Below, in pieces: positions 34,206 through 45,112 of a stretch of DNA of 64,000 nt. Source of the stretch: Chlorocebus sabaeus (taxonomy: Eukaryota > Chordata > Mammalia > Primates > Cercopithecidae); the NCBI RefSeq assembly GCF_047675955.1, contig NC_132925.1:78373622-78437621 (forward strand), written 5' to 3'. Position 1 is the stretch's first letter. Each line of letters opens with the position of its first letter. Made by a program: the position numbers and the translations under genes. Under the pieces are notes generated by a model, which saw nothing but the letters and a program-made list of their open reading frames with translations, had not been told where the DNA came from and did no database searches.

Positions 34206-36545
34206 TAGTAGGATAAATTCAATCAAAATTCCCTAGAATTAGACAAACCCTCCCACTGAGACCAAATATAAACTCTCAGTAAAATACAAAATAAAAGCTG
34301 TTTGAAGCCATCAGACATTAACCAAGGTAGCTGAAACTTGAGAGGCCAGGATCTCAAAGAAAAAGGAAAAACAGAGGGTGAGTCCTGAATTTGCTAATGC
34401 TTTTGCCTTTAGAATCTTTGCTAATTTGCCTTGTGGTACATAGAGGCTGAAGAGAAACCAGAGGTCTAGAGTTTGCAGCAGTATCACTAAGATGAGACCA
34501 AAATTGAACTTCAGGACTAGTTAAGTACCCAGAACTCAAGGGCATCAAAATCCTGAAGAAATGGAAACTACAGAGAAGTGATCCTAGCTTTTGCTATACC
34601 ATTTCCCTTCAAGTCGTTAGCTAATTCCTAAACTGGGCATGTGTGGAACGAGAGGCTTGGAAACCCAGGAAAAAAAAAGTAGTTGCCTTTTAGCTAAAAA
34701 ACTAATCAGAGCTCTTGGCAGTCTCACAGAGCTGGGGAGAAACAAAAATTATAATTTAGAACCTGCCAAGGATCCCAGTAAATTCCCCAGGCTTTTAAAT
34801 GAGACCTCTGAAGTGTTATGACTGATGATAGGGACAAATCAGTAATAGATCAGCCCTCACAAAGTCTTAAAAATAGCCTCCAATAATTTCAGTCTCTGAT
34901 TCGATCAGGATTTCCTGCCTTTTAGGCAGAAGAAAATAAAATCTTCTCTGGAGAAATATAATATCATCCAGAGTCTCTCCAATCATTCATGTGTATTGTC
35001 AGCCTTCAATCTAAAATTATCAGGTTTGCCAGGGAACTGGACCAAATGACAAAAGCCAAAAGGAAAAAAAATCAGCAATAGGTCTACAGGTGATGTAGAT
35101 ATTGAGGTTATTTAACTAACTATAATTAATAGATTTAAAAAGTAGATTTTAAAAATAGAGAATATCACCAGAAAATTAGAATCTATAAAAGCATAGTCAC
35201 ATGGAAATTCTAGAGCTGAAAGGATTAAGAAGTCAAAAAATGAGTCTAACTGCAGATTAAACAACAGAATAGAGAATTAGTAAGCTGAAAGTAGGTAAGT
35301 AGAAAATATTAAGTTTGAAATGCAGAGAGGGAAAATTAAAGGAAAATCTAGACAGTAGCATAGGGTACATATAAAAATTGGCACAAGTGTTGAATATATG
35401 TTTATCTGAAGCTCCAGAAGGGGAGGAGAGGGAAATGGAGGAGAAGAAATATTTGAAGATGTGCTGGCCAAATAATTTCAAAAATGAATGAAGGATCTCA
35501 AACTGCAGGTTCTTGAAACTCAACAAACCCCAAACAGAATAAATACAAAATATCATGGCAAATAGAGCTAAAACTCATAAGTAGAAAATCTGAGTCATAT
35601 TTAGAGAGAACAAGACAAATCGCTTTTAAAACAGTTACAATAAACTGACAGTTGACCTTTCAAAAGAAATATAAACAGATACAGGAAAATGAAATGAAGA
35701 TATTCATTTGGACATCCTTAAATGAAGAAATATAGTAAATGAAGAAATAAACAATGAAGATGAAATAAGCTCACTTTCATATCCAAGTAAAACAGAAGAG
35801 AAATTGTTGCCAGAAAATGCACGTTAAAATTAAGCACAAGGGGATTTTTTCATCAGGAAGTTAATGATCTTAGATGGAAGCATAGAAATGCAGGAAGAAA
35901 CGAAGAGCAATGAGAAAGACAAATATGTGGGTACGTTTAAATAAACACTGACTCTTTAAAATAGCAATAATAATGTCTGGTGGATTGAAACTATATGTAG
36001 AATTAAAACCCATGACAACAACAGCATGGAAGGCAGAAAGGGAGTGAATGGAGTTGATTCTTACATTATCTGGGAAGTGGTAACATTTTCTGATTTAAGG
36101 TAGATTAATAAGAACTGGATGTATGTTACTAAATGAACAAAAAAGAAAGTATGACTAATAAAGTGATTATTAGTCATAAAAAGGAGAAAATGTAATGATA
36201 AAATAATTACTTGATTAATAAAATAGAATGCAAGACAGGAGAAGAAAGGAACAAACAAGAGATGGGATAAATAGAAAACAATGTGGTAATCTGGTTTGAA
36301 ATATGGAAGAAGAAAGGACATTACAGTGGAAAGACTGCAGAAGTCCAAATCAAGCCTGAAGTTTAGTACAGTAGTATTGAGTGTTTAGTACCTATGTGGG
36401 TTTCTAAGTTTTAACAAATGTACTGTGATAATGTAAAATGTTAAAATTAACTGAAAGTGGGTGAGGGATATATAGGAATGCCTTGTACTATCTTTACAAT
36501 TTTTCTGTACATCTAAAATTATTTCTTCCAAAAAGTTTATGAGAA
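34206..36545 (+). mobile_element. L1M/HAL1-like LINE, sense
   Basis: The segment 35250-35560 follows L1 ORF1 coiled-coil-to-core order ('cagaatagagaattagtaag', 'gaagctccagaaggggaggagaggg', 'atatttgaagatgtgctggccaaataatttc', 'caaaccccaaacagaataaa'). It passes at 35640-35860 through the end of ORF1 ('tgacagttgacctttcaaaag'). No ORF2 follows; instead the 3' sequence begins ('gactctttaaaatagcaataataat', 'gaattaaaacccatgacaacaacagc') and an L1-type 3' end stands at 36400-36545. ORF1 without ORF2 is the pattern of HAL1 (half-L1). All frames are broken. The start near 34206 is uncertain. Confidence 0.65.
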
Positions 36546-36685
36546 ATAAAAAGAAAAGGTGATAACTCTAGAAAAGTGGGCAAAATCTTGAGAATGACAT
36601 AAAAAAGGTAATATTCAAATGCCCAATACAGATAAATAAAAGATGGTCAACTTCATTAATCATGAGAAAAATGCAATTAAAAAAA

Positions 36686-36995
36686 TTTTTTTATTTTATT
36701 TTTATTTTATTTTTTAGATGGAGTCTCACTCTGTTGCCCAGGCTGGAGTGCAGTGGCACGATCTCAGCTCACCACAATCTCCCCTTCCCAGGTTCAAGTG
36801 ATTCTCCTGCCTCAGCCTCCTGAGTAGCTGGGATTACAGGTGCATGCCACCACGCCTGGTTAATTTTTGTATTTTAGTAGAGACGAGGTTTCACCATGTT
36901 GACCAGGCTGGTCTCGAACTCCTGACCTCAGGAGATCCACCCGCCCCAGCCTCCCAAATTGCTGAGATTACAGGCATGAGCCACCGCACCTGGCC
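36686..36995 (-). mobile_element. Alu, antisense, in the L1M
   Basis: Full-length reversed Alu, 'gatggagtctcactctgttgccc' to 'gagccaccgcacctggcc'. Flanks 'aaaaatgcaattaaaa' (about 36668) and 'aaaaatgcaaattaaaa' (about 36997) are the target duplication. Confidence 0.95.
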
Positions 36996-37254
36996 AAAAA
37001 ATGCAAATTAAAACCTGAATGCATCATCACCACACATCCTCCATCATGGCTTACATGAAAAAGACAGAATACCAAGATTGTTGAGGATGTTGAATAACTG
37101 GAACTCATACACCACTGATGGGAGTGTAAATTTATAAGATCATTGTGTTAAAATTTTCCTTGGCAGTGTTAACTAAAGCTAAACAGAATGCCTACACTAC
37201 CATCCAGAAATCCTGCTCTAAGTACAAGTGTGTGCTAAAAAATGTGGACAAGAG

Positions 37255-37560
37255 CCAGGTGTGGTGACTTATGCCTGTAATCCTAGCACTTTGGGAAGCT
37301 GAGGTGGGCAGATTGTCTGAGCTCTGAAGTTAGAGACCAGCCTGGGCAACATGGTGAAACCTCGTCTCTACTAAAAATACAAAAAATTAGCCAGGCAGTG
37401 GTGGTGCATGCCTGTAATCCCAGCTACTGGGGAGGCTGAGGCACTAGAATCGCCTGAACTCGGGAGGCAGAGGTTCCAGTGAGCTGAGATCGTGCCACTG
37501 CACTCTAGGCTGGGTGACAGAGCAAGAGTGTCTCAAAAAAAAAAAAAAAAAAAAAGGAAA
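37255..37560 (+). mobile_element. Alu, sense, in the same L1M
   Basis: 'ccaggtgtggtgacttatgcc' to 'gcaagagtgtctc' and an A-tail of 21 bases. 'tggacaaga' flanks it at 37245-37253 and 37588-37596. It lies only 260 bp from an Alu in the opposite orientation. Confidence 0.95.
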
Positions 37561-38128
37561 GAAAAAAAATCAACAACAACAAAAAACTGGACAAGAATGT
37601 TCAGTATCAGTTTACTTTTAATAGCCCCAAACTGAAACAACCCAAATGTCCATAGATGGGTAAATAATTTGTGACACTGGCATACAATAGCATATTATAA
37701 ATTAATTTTTAAAAAAGCAACTGCTGTACCAACAAAAATATGGATGAATCTTAGAGACATAATGTTGAGGGGAACATCTAGAAAGAAAAGAGTATATTCT
37801 TCATGATCCAATTTATTTGAAAATAAATAAAATTAATCAACAGTGATGAAGGTTAGAATAGTGGTTACTTGTTGAGGAAGCAATGACAAGGAGGGGCAAG
37901 AGGGAGCCTTCTGTGGTGCTGGTGGTGTTCTATATCTCAATATCATTTGTGGTTACAGGAGTGTGTTCACTTTGTCAAGATTCATTAAGCCCTTAGGATT
38001 TAGGTGCTTAACTGTATAACTATTATATATTAATAAAAAAGTCAAAACCACAATGCCGTGGAAACCTGAATTTCAAATTAAAACATGTTTTCACTCAGCT
38101 TTATAGTATTGATACAAACTATAGCATA

Positions 38129-38431
38129 TTTTTTGAGTGGGGGACAGTCTTGCTCTATCACCCAGGCTAGAGTGTAGCGGTGCAATCTTGGCTCACTGCA
38201 ACCTCCTCCTCCTCGGTTCGAGTGATTCTCATGTCTCAGCCTTCTGAGTAGCTGGGATTACAGGCCCGCACCACCATGCTGGCTATTTTTTTTTTTTTTT
38301 TTTTGCATTTTTATTAGAGATGGGGTTTCACTATGTTGTCCATGATGGCCTTGAACTCCTGGGCTCAAGGGATCCACCCACCTTGGCCTCCCAAAGTGCT
38401 AGGATTATAGGCGTGAGCCACTGCACCTAGC
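38129..38431 (-). mobile_element. Alu, antisense, with internal T20 run
   Basis: 'ggacagtcttgctctatcacccagg' to 'gagccactgcacctag'. A 10-bp duplication 'ctatagcata' lies at 38119-38128 and 38432-38441. The middle linker has expanded to a T-run at 38286-38305. Confidence 0.95.
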
Positions 38432-38520
38432 CTATAGCATAATGTTTTTGTAAAAGTTCTGTAAGTTGTAGAAACTGAAATTCCAACTAATATATTATTC
38501 TAAGATAATAGAAAGATTTT

Positions 38521-38818
38521 ATTTTATTTATTTATTTACTTATTTTTGTGACAGAGTCTCCCTCCGTCACCCAGACTGGAGGGCAGTGATGCAATCTCAG
38601 CTCACTGCAAACTTCTCCTTGTGGGTTTAAGTGATTCTTGTGCCTCAGCCTCCTGAGTACAGGCATGCGCCACCACACCTGGCTAATGTTTCTATTTTTA
38701 GTAGAGATGGGGTTTCACCATGTTAGTCAGGCTGGTTTTGAACTCCTGATTTCAAGTCATGCCCCCACCTAGGCCTCCTAAAGTGTTGAGATTATGGGCG
38801 TGAGCCATGGCGCCCAGC
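38521..38818 (-). mobile_element. Alu, antisense, with small internal deletion
   Basis: Reversed Alu with target duplication 'aatagaaagatttt' at 38507-38520 and 38819-38832. The usual 'tagctgggatta' bases are missing at about 38660, a deletion of roughly a dozen bases. Confidence 0.94.
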
Positions 38819-38833
38819 AATAGAAAGATTTTA

Positions 38834-39030
38834 GTGTCCACTTATGTGTGTGTGTGTGCATCCTTTAAAAATCAGTAGATACATAGATTGATTAGAAAAC
38901 ATCTACACTATACTTTTTAGAAAAGTATCTTTCAGAGTTGTGCGAATGTGTGTGTGTGTGTGTGTTAGAAAACATCTGCACTATACTTTAATAACTTATT
39001 AGAAAACATCTGCACTATACTTTAATAACT
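38834..39030. repeat. Complex local duplication with inverted insert
   Basis: The block 'ttagaaaacatct(a/g)cactatact' occurs three times, at 38892, 38965 and 38999. The last two form a 34-bp tandem pair. Between the first and second lies a 42-bp segment (38924-38965) that is the inverted copy of sequence at 39407-39446. A GT run lies at 38846-38858 and another at 38947-38965. Confidence 0.9.
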
Positions 39031-39383
39031 AATTAATTGGTCTTCCATGCTTTGGGATTTATTCTCTGCATGAACAGATCCAAGGAGACCAGTTACAATT
39101 ATTGTACAAACTGAGACCAAATTAGGCAGTAGACTCTCCTGATATTCTAATATTTTGAAGTGTAGAAGGAACTGTTTGAATGCCTAATAAGGCTTTTACA
39201 AATTTTGGGACATCATGATCAAAGCAAACTACGATTAATACTCATGGAAGATTAAGTAAGAGAAAAATGCAAAGGTGAATCAATATCCCTGAGAGAAGAG
39301 TGAGAAATACAGCAAGCCAGCAAGCATTTTAGAACCTATAGGATTCCTCTTTTCAAATAATAATTATATATATATTCAAACAT
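39031..39383. other. Unclassified stretch
   Basis: No repeat or gene recognised. Confidence 0.4.
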
Positions 39384-39384
39384 T

Positions 39385-39421
<37 letters not shown>

Positions 39422-39423
39422 CA
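39384..39423. repeat. (TC)n then (AC)8 microsatellite
   Basis: A TC run (39384-39406) is followed by an AC run (39407-39423). The AC run forms part of the inverted repeat pair with 38947-38965. Confidence 0.95.
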
Positions 39424-39560
39424 TTCGCACAACTCTGAAAGATACTCTTGTTATCTTCCCATTTCACGAATATAGAAGCTGGGGCTTAGAGAGATTATAT
39501 TGTTCAACTCAGGACACTGTGTCCATGAGTGGAGGGTTCATTGTTTAAATATAGATATGG
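39424..39560 (-). mobile_element. MIR SINE, antisense, partial
   Basis: 'cgcacaactctgaaagatactcttgttatcttcccatttcacgaatatagaagctggggcttagagag' follows the reversed MIR core (…cattttacagatgaggaaactgaggc…). Confidence 0.75.
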
Positions 39561-39599
39561 CCAACTCTAGATCCCATGCTTTTATTCACTCCTATTCAC

Positions 39600-39750
39600 A
39601 GCAGTATTTCTTGAAGTATGAATTATGCTACCTGCATCCAAATAGCGGGGGAAGCTTGTCAAGTATTCATTCCCAGGTGTCCAGTGCAGCTGGAATTTCT
39701 GAAGTTGGAGCTTATGAGTCTCCATGTTTCTTAAGGGCTCTGAAGGTTGA
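39600..39750. mobile_element. MER5-like hAT-Charlie fossil
   Basis: 'acctgcatccaaatagcgggggaagcttgtcaa', 'gctggaatttctgaagttggag', 'tctccatgtttcttaaggg' resemble the MER5 core. Ends are not clear. Confidence 0.55.
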
Positions 39751-40479
39751 GAAAAACCACTACCGTTTTGCTGTCATGGTTTTGAATAAGAGTGGGACAT
39801 TTTGTCCAAACCCAACTTAGCAAGTACTAAGTTTACTCAAGTATCAAATAATAGAAGAGAATAATGCTCCTCAAGGGCTCACATGCTGTTGTTGTTGCAC
39901 ACAATTCCTCTCCCATTCACTAGCATTTTACCTGAGATTTTCAAGAGTGTAGACACTTTTCCAACCCTTTTCAAGCTGTTGTTGTGTGCCGTATACACAA
40001 AGGAAACATTGAGTTTGTTTAAATAAACATTTGTAACTCCCAAGAAGTGTATATGCCTATTGATTCTTTCCACTACATTCTAAATATTAAGTTGAAGCAA
40101 TACTTTCATCAGAGGGACCATTATTCTGCCTACGCTGTTCTCTGTATCAAACCCCTTGAGACTGGTGGAAATACCAAATATGATGTGGCATGTGTTTCTT
40201 CAGTAAAAGATAGAAGACAAAAAGTGATGTGAAAACGATCAAATAATATGTAACAGCTGATTCTTTCAGCCTTAAGGAAGTTATTAGAATGTTTCCTTCT
40301 CCAAAGCCTTACTTTATTTGAAAAAATGAAAGGAAGATGGGAAAGGGGTGAAAAGAGGTTGTTAAAGCTTAAACCTTGCATTTTCTCCCCTCTCAGTTTT
40401 TAGAAACAATATTGAAAATTTGAAAATTTCTTGATACAGGGACAGAAAAACAACCGTAAATAATTAAGAAGCTGAGTCG
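39751..40479. other. Unclassified 0.7-kb stretch
   Basis: No gene or repeat recognised. Frames of 60-83 residues on both strands are without domains. Confidence 0.4.
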
Positions 40480-40725
40480 TTAGGGATGTGAAGTGCAGTC
40501 AGACCTGGGTTTGAGGCCAGCTCTTCTACTGAGCATTAGGATCTTGGGTGAGTTCCTTATCATCTCTCTTCAGTTTCCTCCTCCTTAAGTGTAATAAGAA
40601 TGGGACTTATTTCATGGGGCTCAGAATCCCCTTTACATGAAATAATTGCAAGTGCAGTGGATAGTACGGTGCCTGGAACATAGTAAGCATATAAAAATCA
40701 TTAGCTATTATTGTAACTGCTATTG
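40480..40725 (+). mobile_element. MIR SINE, sense, full length
   Basis: 'gtcagacctgggtttgaggccagctcttctac', 'gatcttgggtgagttcc', 'cagtttcctcctcc', 'ggtgcctggaacatagtaagc' in MIR order. Confidence 0.95.
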
Positions 40726-41345
40726 TCTATTTCTTCTATGATACTTACCACTGATGTTGAACGAAAACTTCCTTTAATAGAAACTAAATAAGAAATGTAG
40801 TGTTACAAATTTCATGAGTTCAGGAACTTATGAAAAAAAAATATATAACAAGAGGCCATTTAACAACATTTCTAGGCTTGTGTGATTTTAAGGGCTCCGC
40901 TGTGCCAGGTGTATGCTGCCTTAAACAAGTGCCTTATTGTTTCCTGGATTGTGCTGCTGTAAAGATTTCTTCTGTTTTCTTCCAGAACCAGAGTTGCTAG
41001 TTTCTTTTCTGTAGATTAGCAACTCCCACACTGCTCAGAGATAAGGTTTGAGAACCAAAACTAAAGTTGTCTTGTGATACCGAGGAAAAGTTGATAGAAA
41101 TGAGGTTAGCTTCTCAGTCTGGTATGTTTTCGGAAGATCTCTTCGTTCAAGTTCTATTACTATGTGCGGGATTACCATAGTGATTTTTTTCTCTACTAAA
41201 AATAAAATTTCCTTCTATATATAGAATGTGTGTTTAGTACAGAAAAATTGAAAAAAATAGAAAAGTAGAAATATGAAAACAAGTAATTTATAATTCTAAA
41301 GAAAATTGCAGTTAACACTTTGGATGCTTCATTATAGACTTCTTT
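40726..41345. other. Unclassified stretch
   Basis: No gene or repeat recognised. Confidence 0.4.
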
Positions 41346-41453
41346 TTTCTTCCATGGAGTTTTATATATACATATATATATATTTATATAAATAAATATA
41401 TTTATATTTATATAAATATATATATATGTATATATAAAACTCCATGGAAGAAA
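41346..41453. repeat. 108-bp AT-rich palindrome, perfect 49-bp arms
   Basis: Left arm 41346-41394 starts 'tttcttccatggag' and continues as TA-rich sequence. The right arm 41405-41453 is its exact complement over all 49 positions. The spacer is 10 nt (41395-41404) and itself almost symmetric. The outer 14 bp of each arm are not AT-only, so this is more than a chance TA run. Such a sequence can extrude as a cruciform. Confidence 0.97.
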
Positions 41454-41679
41454 TATATAGATATATATGTATTATGTATACATTTCTCATTGACAAGCAA
41501 AACTGTGTATAGAGATTTGTTATCTGTCTTTTCTCCTTAAGGTGGTATCATAGATATCTCCTATCATAGTATATTTTCCCAATTTAGTTACTTTTTATTG
41601 GCATGAAAAATATTTTTAAAGAGAGTTAGAAAAGTCTACCACTCAGGTGTGATTATATTATATTTTAGGCTTAATTTTT
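41454..41679. other. Unclassified AT-rich stretch
   Basis: Further TA-rich bases to 41480; nothing else recognised. Confidence 0.4.
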
Positions 41680-41870
41680 TACTTATTCACTTAGTTATCA
41701 AATTTGTATAATACACTTACTACACAAAAAGCACTAGACCAGAACTTTTTGTGGACAGGAACTTTGATCATGTCCACCTCTATCTCCAGTTTCTAGTACA
41801 GTGCCTGGCAGGTAGAGATGTGCAGCAGGTGTTACTGAACAAATGACTGTTGAGTAAACACTTGTTAGTG
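41680..41870 (+). mobile_element. L2 LINE 3' end, sense
   Basis: 'gacaggaactttgatcatgtccacctctatctccagtttctagtacagtgcctggcaggtag' and 'actgaacaaatgactgttgag' are the L2 3' end. Confidence 0.75.
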
Positions 41871-42087
41871 TATCCCTTACCTCAACTAGGGTGAAGTTTT
41901 TAGAAAAGTCACATTGCTGTCATGCAAGTGTATCTGAGCCAACTCTGTGTTGGATTCTGAAGTGTAGAGGTGACAAACTTGACTCAGTGAATAGGGTTTT
42001 TTTGTTCCAAGGTCTGGAGGAAAGGAGATCCAGACTCAACTTGTTTTACGTTTTTTATGGAGAAAAAGGATCTTTGCCTATGGCATT

Positions 42088-42112
42088 TGTGTGTGTGTGT
42101 GTGTGTGTGTGC
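42088..42112. repeat. (TG)12 microsatellite
   Basis: Uninterrupted TG run ending before 'cccatgg'. Confidence 0.95.
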
Positions 42113-42144
42113 CCATGGATGTATATAAAAATGTACTTTCATAG

Positions 42145-42446
42145 TCAGACCCCATGGCACATACCTGTTACCTCAGCACTTTGGGAAGCCAAGGAGGTCT
42201 GATTGCTTGAGTTCAGGCTCAGGCATTTGAGACCAGCCCGGGCAACATGGAGAAATGTCGCCTCTACTAAAAATACAAAAAATTAACCGGGCTTGGTGGC
42301 ACATGCCTGTAGTCCTACCTACTTGGGAGGCTGAGGTGGGAGGATGGCTTGAGCCCAGGAGGTCGAGGCTGCAGTGAGCTTAGATCACACTGCTGTACTC
42401 CAGGCTGGGCAACAGAGTGAGACTCTGCCTCAAAAAAAAAAAAAAA
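42145..42446 (+). mobile_element. Alu, sense, old
   Basis: 'agaccccatggcacatacctgttacctcagcac' to 'gactctgcctc' and A15. The left arm is quite diverged (AluJ-like). Confidence 0.92.
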
Positions 42447-43814
42447 GTTCTTTCAAAGAAGCTCTTCACATACATATTTATGTTTTGAACAGAAGTATAT
42501 TTGCATTTGGTCTGCTGAGACCTCTCAAATTACTTCCATAACCTCCCCTCAATGTTCCATCAGTCTTCCAAGTACTGAGAACACAGCACCCTCATAGCAA
42601 AGTGCCTCATAGGTCAACTCAAGCTGGCGCTAGGCAGAAAGTGGTTTCCAATTTGAAAAGGTAATTTCCTCTCTAAGATGTAAGATTAAAAAATAATTGA
42701 GGCCCAGGAAGACAGTCTGTCCTATAAGAAAAATGACTTCTTCCCTCATGACACTTTCTTGTTAGAGGTGAGTTCAGAGTAGAAGTTGGCTGGGAATGTG
42801 TGTAGCCTGAGCAGATGGGAGTGGGGGTATGGAGTAGGACCCACTTCCAAACTCACTTAGGTCAATTCATTGAAACAATCATAATCTGTAGGAAGATAAT
42901 TATACAGCACAGACTCTGGCAATGTTTCCATGCCCTCAGCCTCATCCCTGTGCCTGTAAAACGTACTTATTATGCTATGACTTTTCTGTCTGTGCAACAG
43001 GGATGGACATAGCACGTAATGTTCCTTTGTTACCTCCATATTATATTGTTTTTAGGGTTGAATCCAGAAGGAGTAGTGCTAGCTCTCTTGGTTGGAGAAA
43101 AGTACCCAACAGCCACTGCATTACTACTATCTTTAAAACATTTGATACGTTTTTATCGAAGTAATATGCACACATGTTTAAAAAGCTGTACAGAAAGACT
43201 TGTCATGAATGCAATTGTCCCCTGCTCTGTCCCCTCCCCACCACCAGAGGGAGACCCTTTTAACCATTTCTATTTTCAAGTGATTACCTTAGTATCTCTA
43301 AATGATATTCATTTCCTACTATTTTTTAATTGTTCCAATTGCATTGTCAACTGCTGACTCCTCAGAAGGACCATCAGAAAAGCCTGTTGATTAAGCAAAG
43401 CTGAGTTTTTAGACTTAGTCCAGTAGGGAGAACACCTTCATAGACTCCTAGTCATGTCTCAGAAGGAAGAGGTCAAGGAAATATATTTGTAGAGTTTAGG
43501 ATGATTTTCAGGCTAGTCTTGCAAAGCAGACACCGATTGGAATTAGGCTGAGGTTACAGCATACTAATTTTTGATTGGTGGGAAAAAGGTGAAACTTTCA
43601 ACCAAATGTTGATGTTAGTTTTAATAAGTAAGCTGTTTAATTAGTTCACAGTGTAATCTTCCAGGAGTAGCTATTCTTTGGAGCAAAGAACTCAGTAATT
43701 TATTGTTTTGTTCCAGTATTGTTTAGCATAAAAACAGAAGGCAGGTTTAGTATGGGTTCCTAGGACAGTGTTAAGTAACTTTTTGCTATGATCATGAAGA
43801 TTGAATCAGATTGT
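42447..43814. other. 1.4 kb without gene
   Basis: No gene. The part at 43125-43330 may be an old L1 3'UTR in reverse, low confidence. A weak CTCF-like string 'ccaccagagggag' lies near 43238. Overlapping plus frames of 65-112 residues (42815-43357) have no domain. Confidence 0.4.
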
Positions 43815-43981
43815 TATTGTTATTTATTTTTTAGAGGCAGAGTCTTGCTCTGTCACCCAGGCTAGAGTACAGTAGTACAATCATAGCTTACTGCAGCTAC
43901 AAACTCCTGGGCTCAAGTGATACACCACCTCAGCCTCTTGAGTAGCTGGGACTACAGGCATGCACCACAATGCCCTGCTTA
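43815..43981 (-). mobile_element. Partial Alu, antisense
   Basis: 'ttagaggcagagtcttgctctgtcaccc' to 'caccacaatgccctgctt'; the second arm is missing. AluJ-like. Confidence 0.88.
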
Positions 43982-44334
43982 TTTGAATTAGATGATTTAT
44001 ACCCACCCCCACCCCACTTCTTATTCTTCAAAACTAGCCCTTTCCTTCAATGACCAGCTCTACTCATGCAAACCAGAAACTTAAGCTTCCTATTTTTTGC
44101 TGCATCACCACAGGTAGCATCTCTTTACCATCCCTTCCCTCAAGCCCCAATTTTGTAGGATGGATGTGTCCTATGATTCTTGATGATAAGGAAACTCCTA
44201 TTTCTTTAGTTTGCCAAATTAAATAACATCAAACTCAGACTTCATCAGTCTACTTGGCATGATGTCTAATCAGAGTTATTTTGGGTACCCCCTACCCTCA
44301 GGGCTGGAAAATGGTTCCAGGGACTTAATGAGTA
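43982..44334. other. Unclassified short stretch
   Basis: No gene or repeat recognised. Confidence 0.4.
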
Positions 44335-44500
44335 TTAAGAAAAATCAGGGTACTGGGCTTGATACCTGGGTGATGAAATAATATCTATGACAAACCTCTG
44401 TGACATGTGTTTACTTATGCAACAAACTTTCACATTACCCCCAAACCTAAAATGAAAGTTAAAAGAAAGAAATAAATAATCAAATTGATAAGTAAATAAC
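44335..44500 (+). mobile_element. L1 3'-end fragment, sense
   Basis: 'gggcttgatacctgggtgatgaaataatatctatgacaaacctctgtgacatgtgtttacttatgcaacaaac' is the last part of an L1 3'UTR, followed by an A-rich tail. Confidence 0.85.
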
Positions 44501-44834
44501 AAAGAAAAATAAATTAGTGGTGACTCTTTTGTTTCTGTCTTACCTGGGTTCATTTGAGGGAGGATGGTTCTGAAGCCCCTCTTTCTTCTCTTCCATGCCA
44601 GATGTGGCTGCTGGGACTTCATATCATCTTTTAACATTAAGCTTAGTGCTCAGTACCCAGGGATTCACATACTCACTCCATCAGAGCTCTTGTCAATCAT
44701 AAGTAGTGAGGCATGCGTCTTCACTTTCACCGAGCCCTTTCATTTCCCTGCTTTTGGGGGAATTCAGGTTATTTTCCCTCCCTTCAATTTTTGAAAACCT
44801 CCATCTCTGGCACTACCAGTTCTAGCATTCTAAT
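44501..44834. other. Unclassified short stretch
   Basis: No gene; overlapping plus-strand frames (44564-45000) lack domains and run into a MIR. Confidence 0.4.
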
Positions 44835-45085
44835 ACCTGTGACAGTTAAGGCCACAGACTCTGTTATCAGCCTTCCTGGGATGAAATCATCATTTTTCCC
44901 AGAGCTTTCTATGCCTTGGAGCTCCCTAAGCCTCAGTTTCCTGGCAAGTGAGAATGACAATAAATCCCTACTGCATAAGGTTGTGGTGAGGAAGAAATAA
45001 TGTAATTGTCATGAGGCATTCTTTGCACCATGCCTGGTACTTAATAAACCTTCAGTAAAGGTCAACTATTCTTATAATTATTATA
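44835..45085 (+). mobile_element. MIR SINE, sense, full length
   Basis: 'ttaaggccacagactctgttatcag', 'agcctcagtttcctggcaagtgagaatgacaataaatccctactgcataaggttgtggtgagg', 'gcctggtacttaataaacc'. Confidence 0.93.
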
Positions 45086-45112
45086 TTGCTCTGTCATTTG
45101 AGGGACTGTTTG

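Larger units (their letters stand above)
36560..38045 (+). mobile_element. L1M LINE, sense, ORF2 end and 3'UTR, split by two Alus
   Basis: 'cccaatacagataaataaaagatggtcaacttcattaatcat', 'ataactggaactcatacaccactgatgggagtgtaaat', 'atagccccaaactgaaacaacccaaatgtccatagatgggtaaat' follow in order. Alus at 36686 (antisense) and 37255 (sense) interrupt it. Confidence 0.88.

Noticed and set aside
43238..43250. Second CTCF-like string 'ccaccagagggag'
   Set aside because: It lacks the C of the GGC core and the last position also fails; too weak to call.
44564..45000. Overlapping plus-strand frames of 76 and 95 residues
   Set aside because: They run into a MIR and lack domains.
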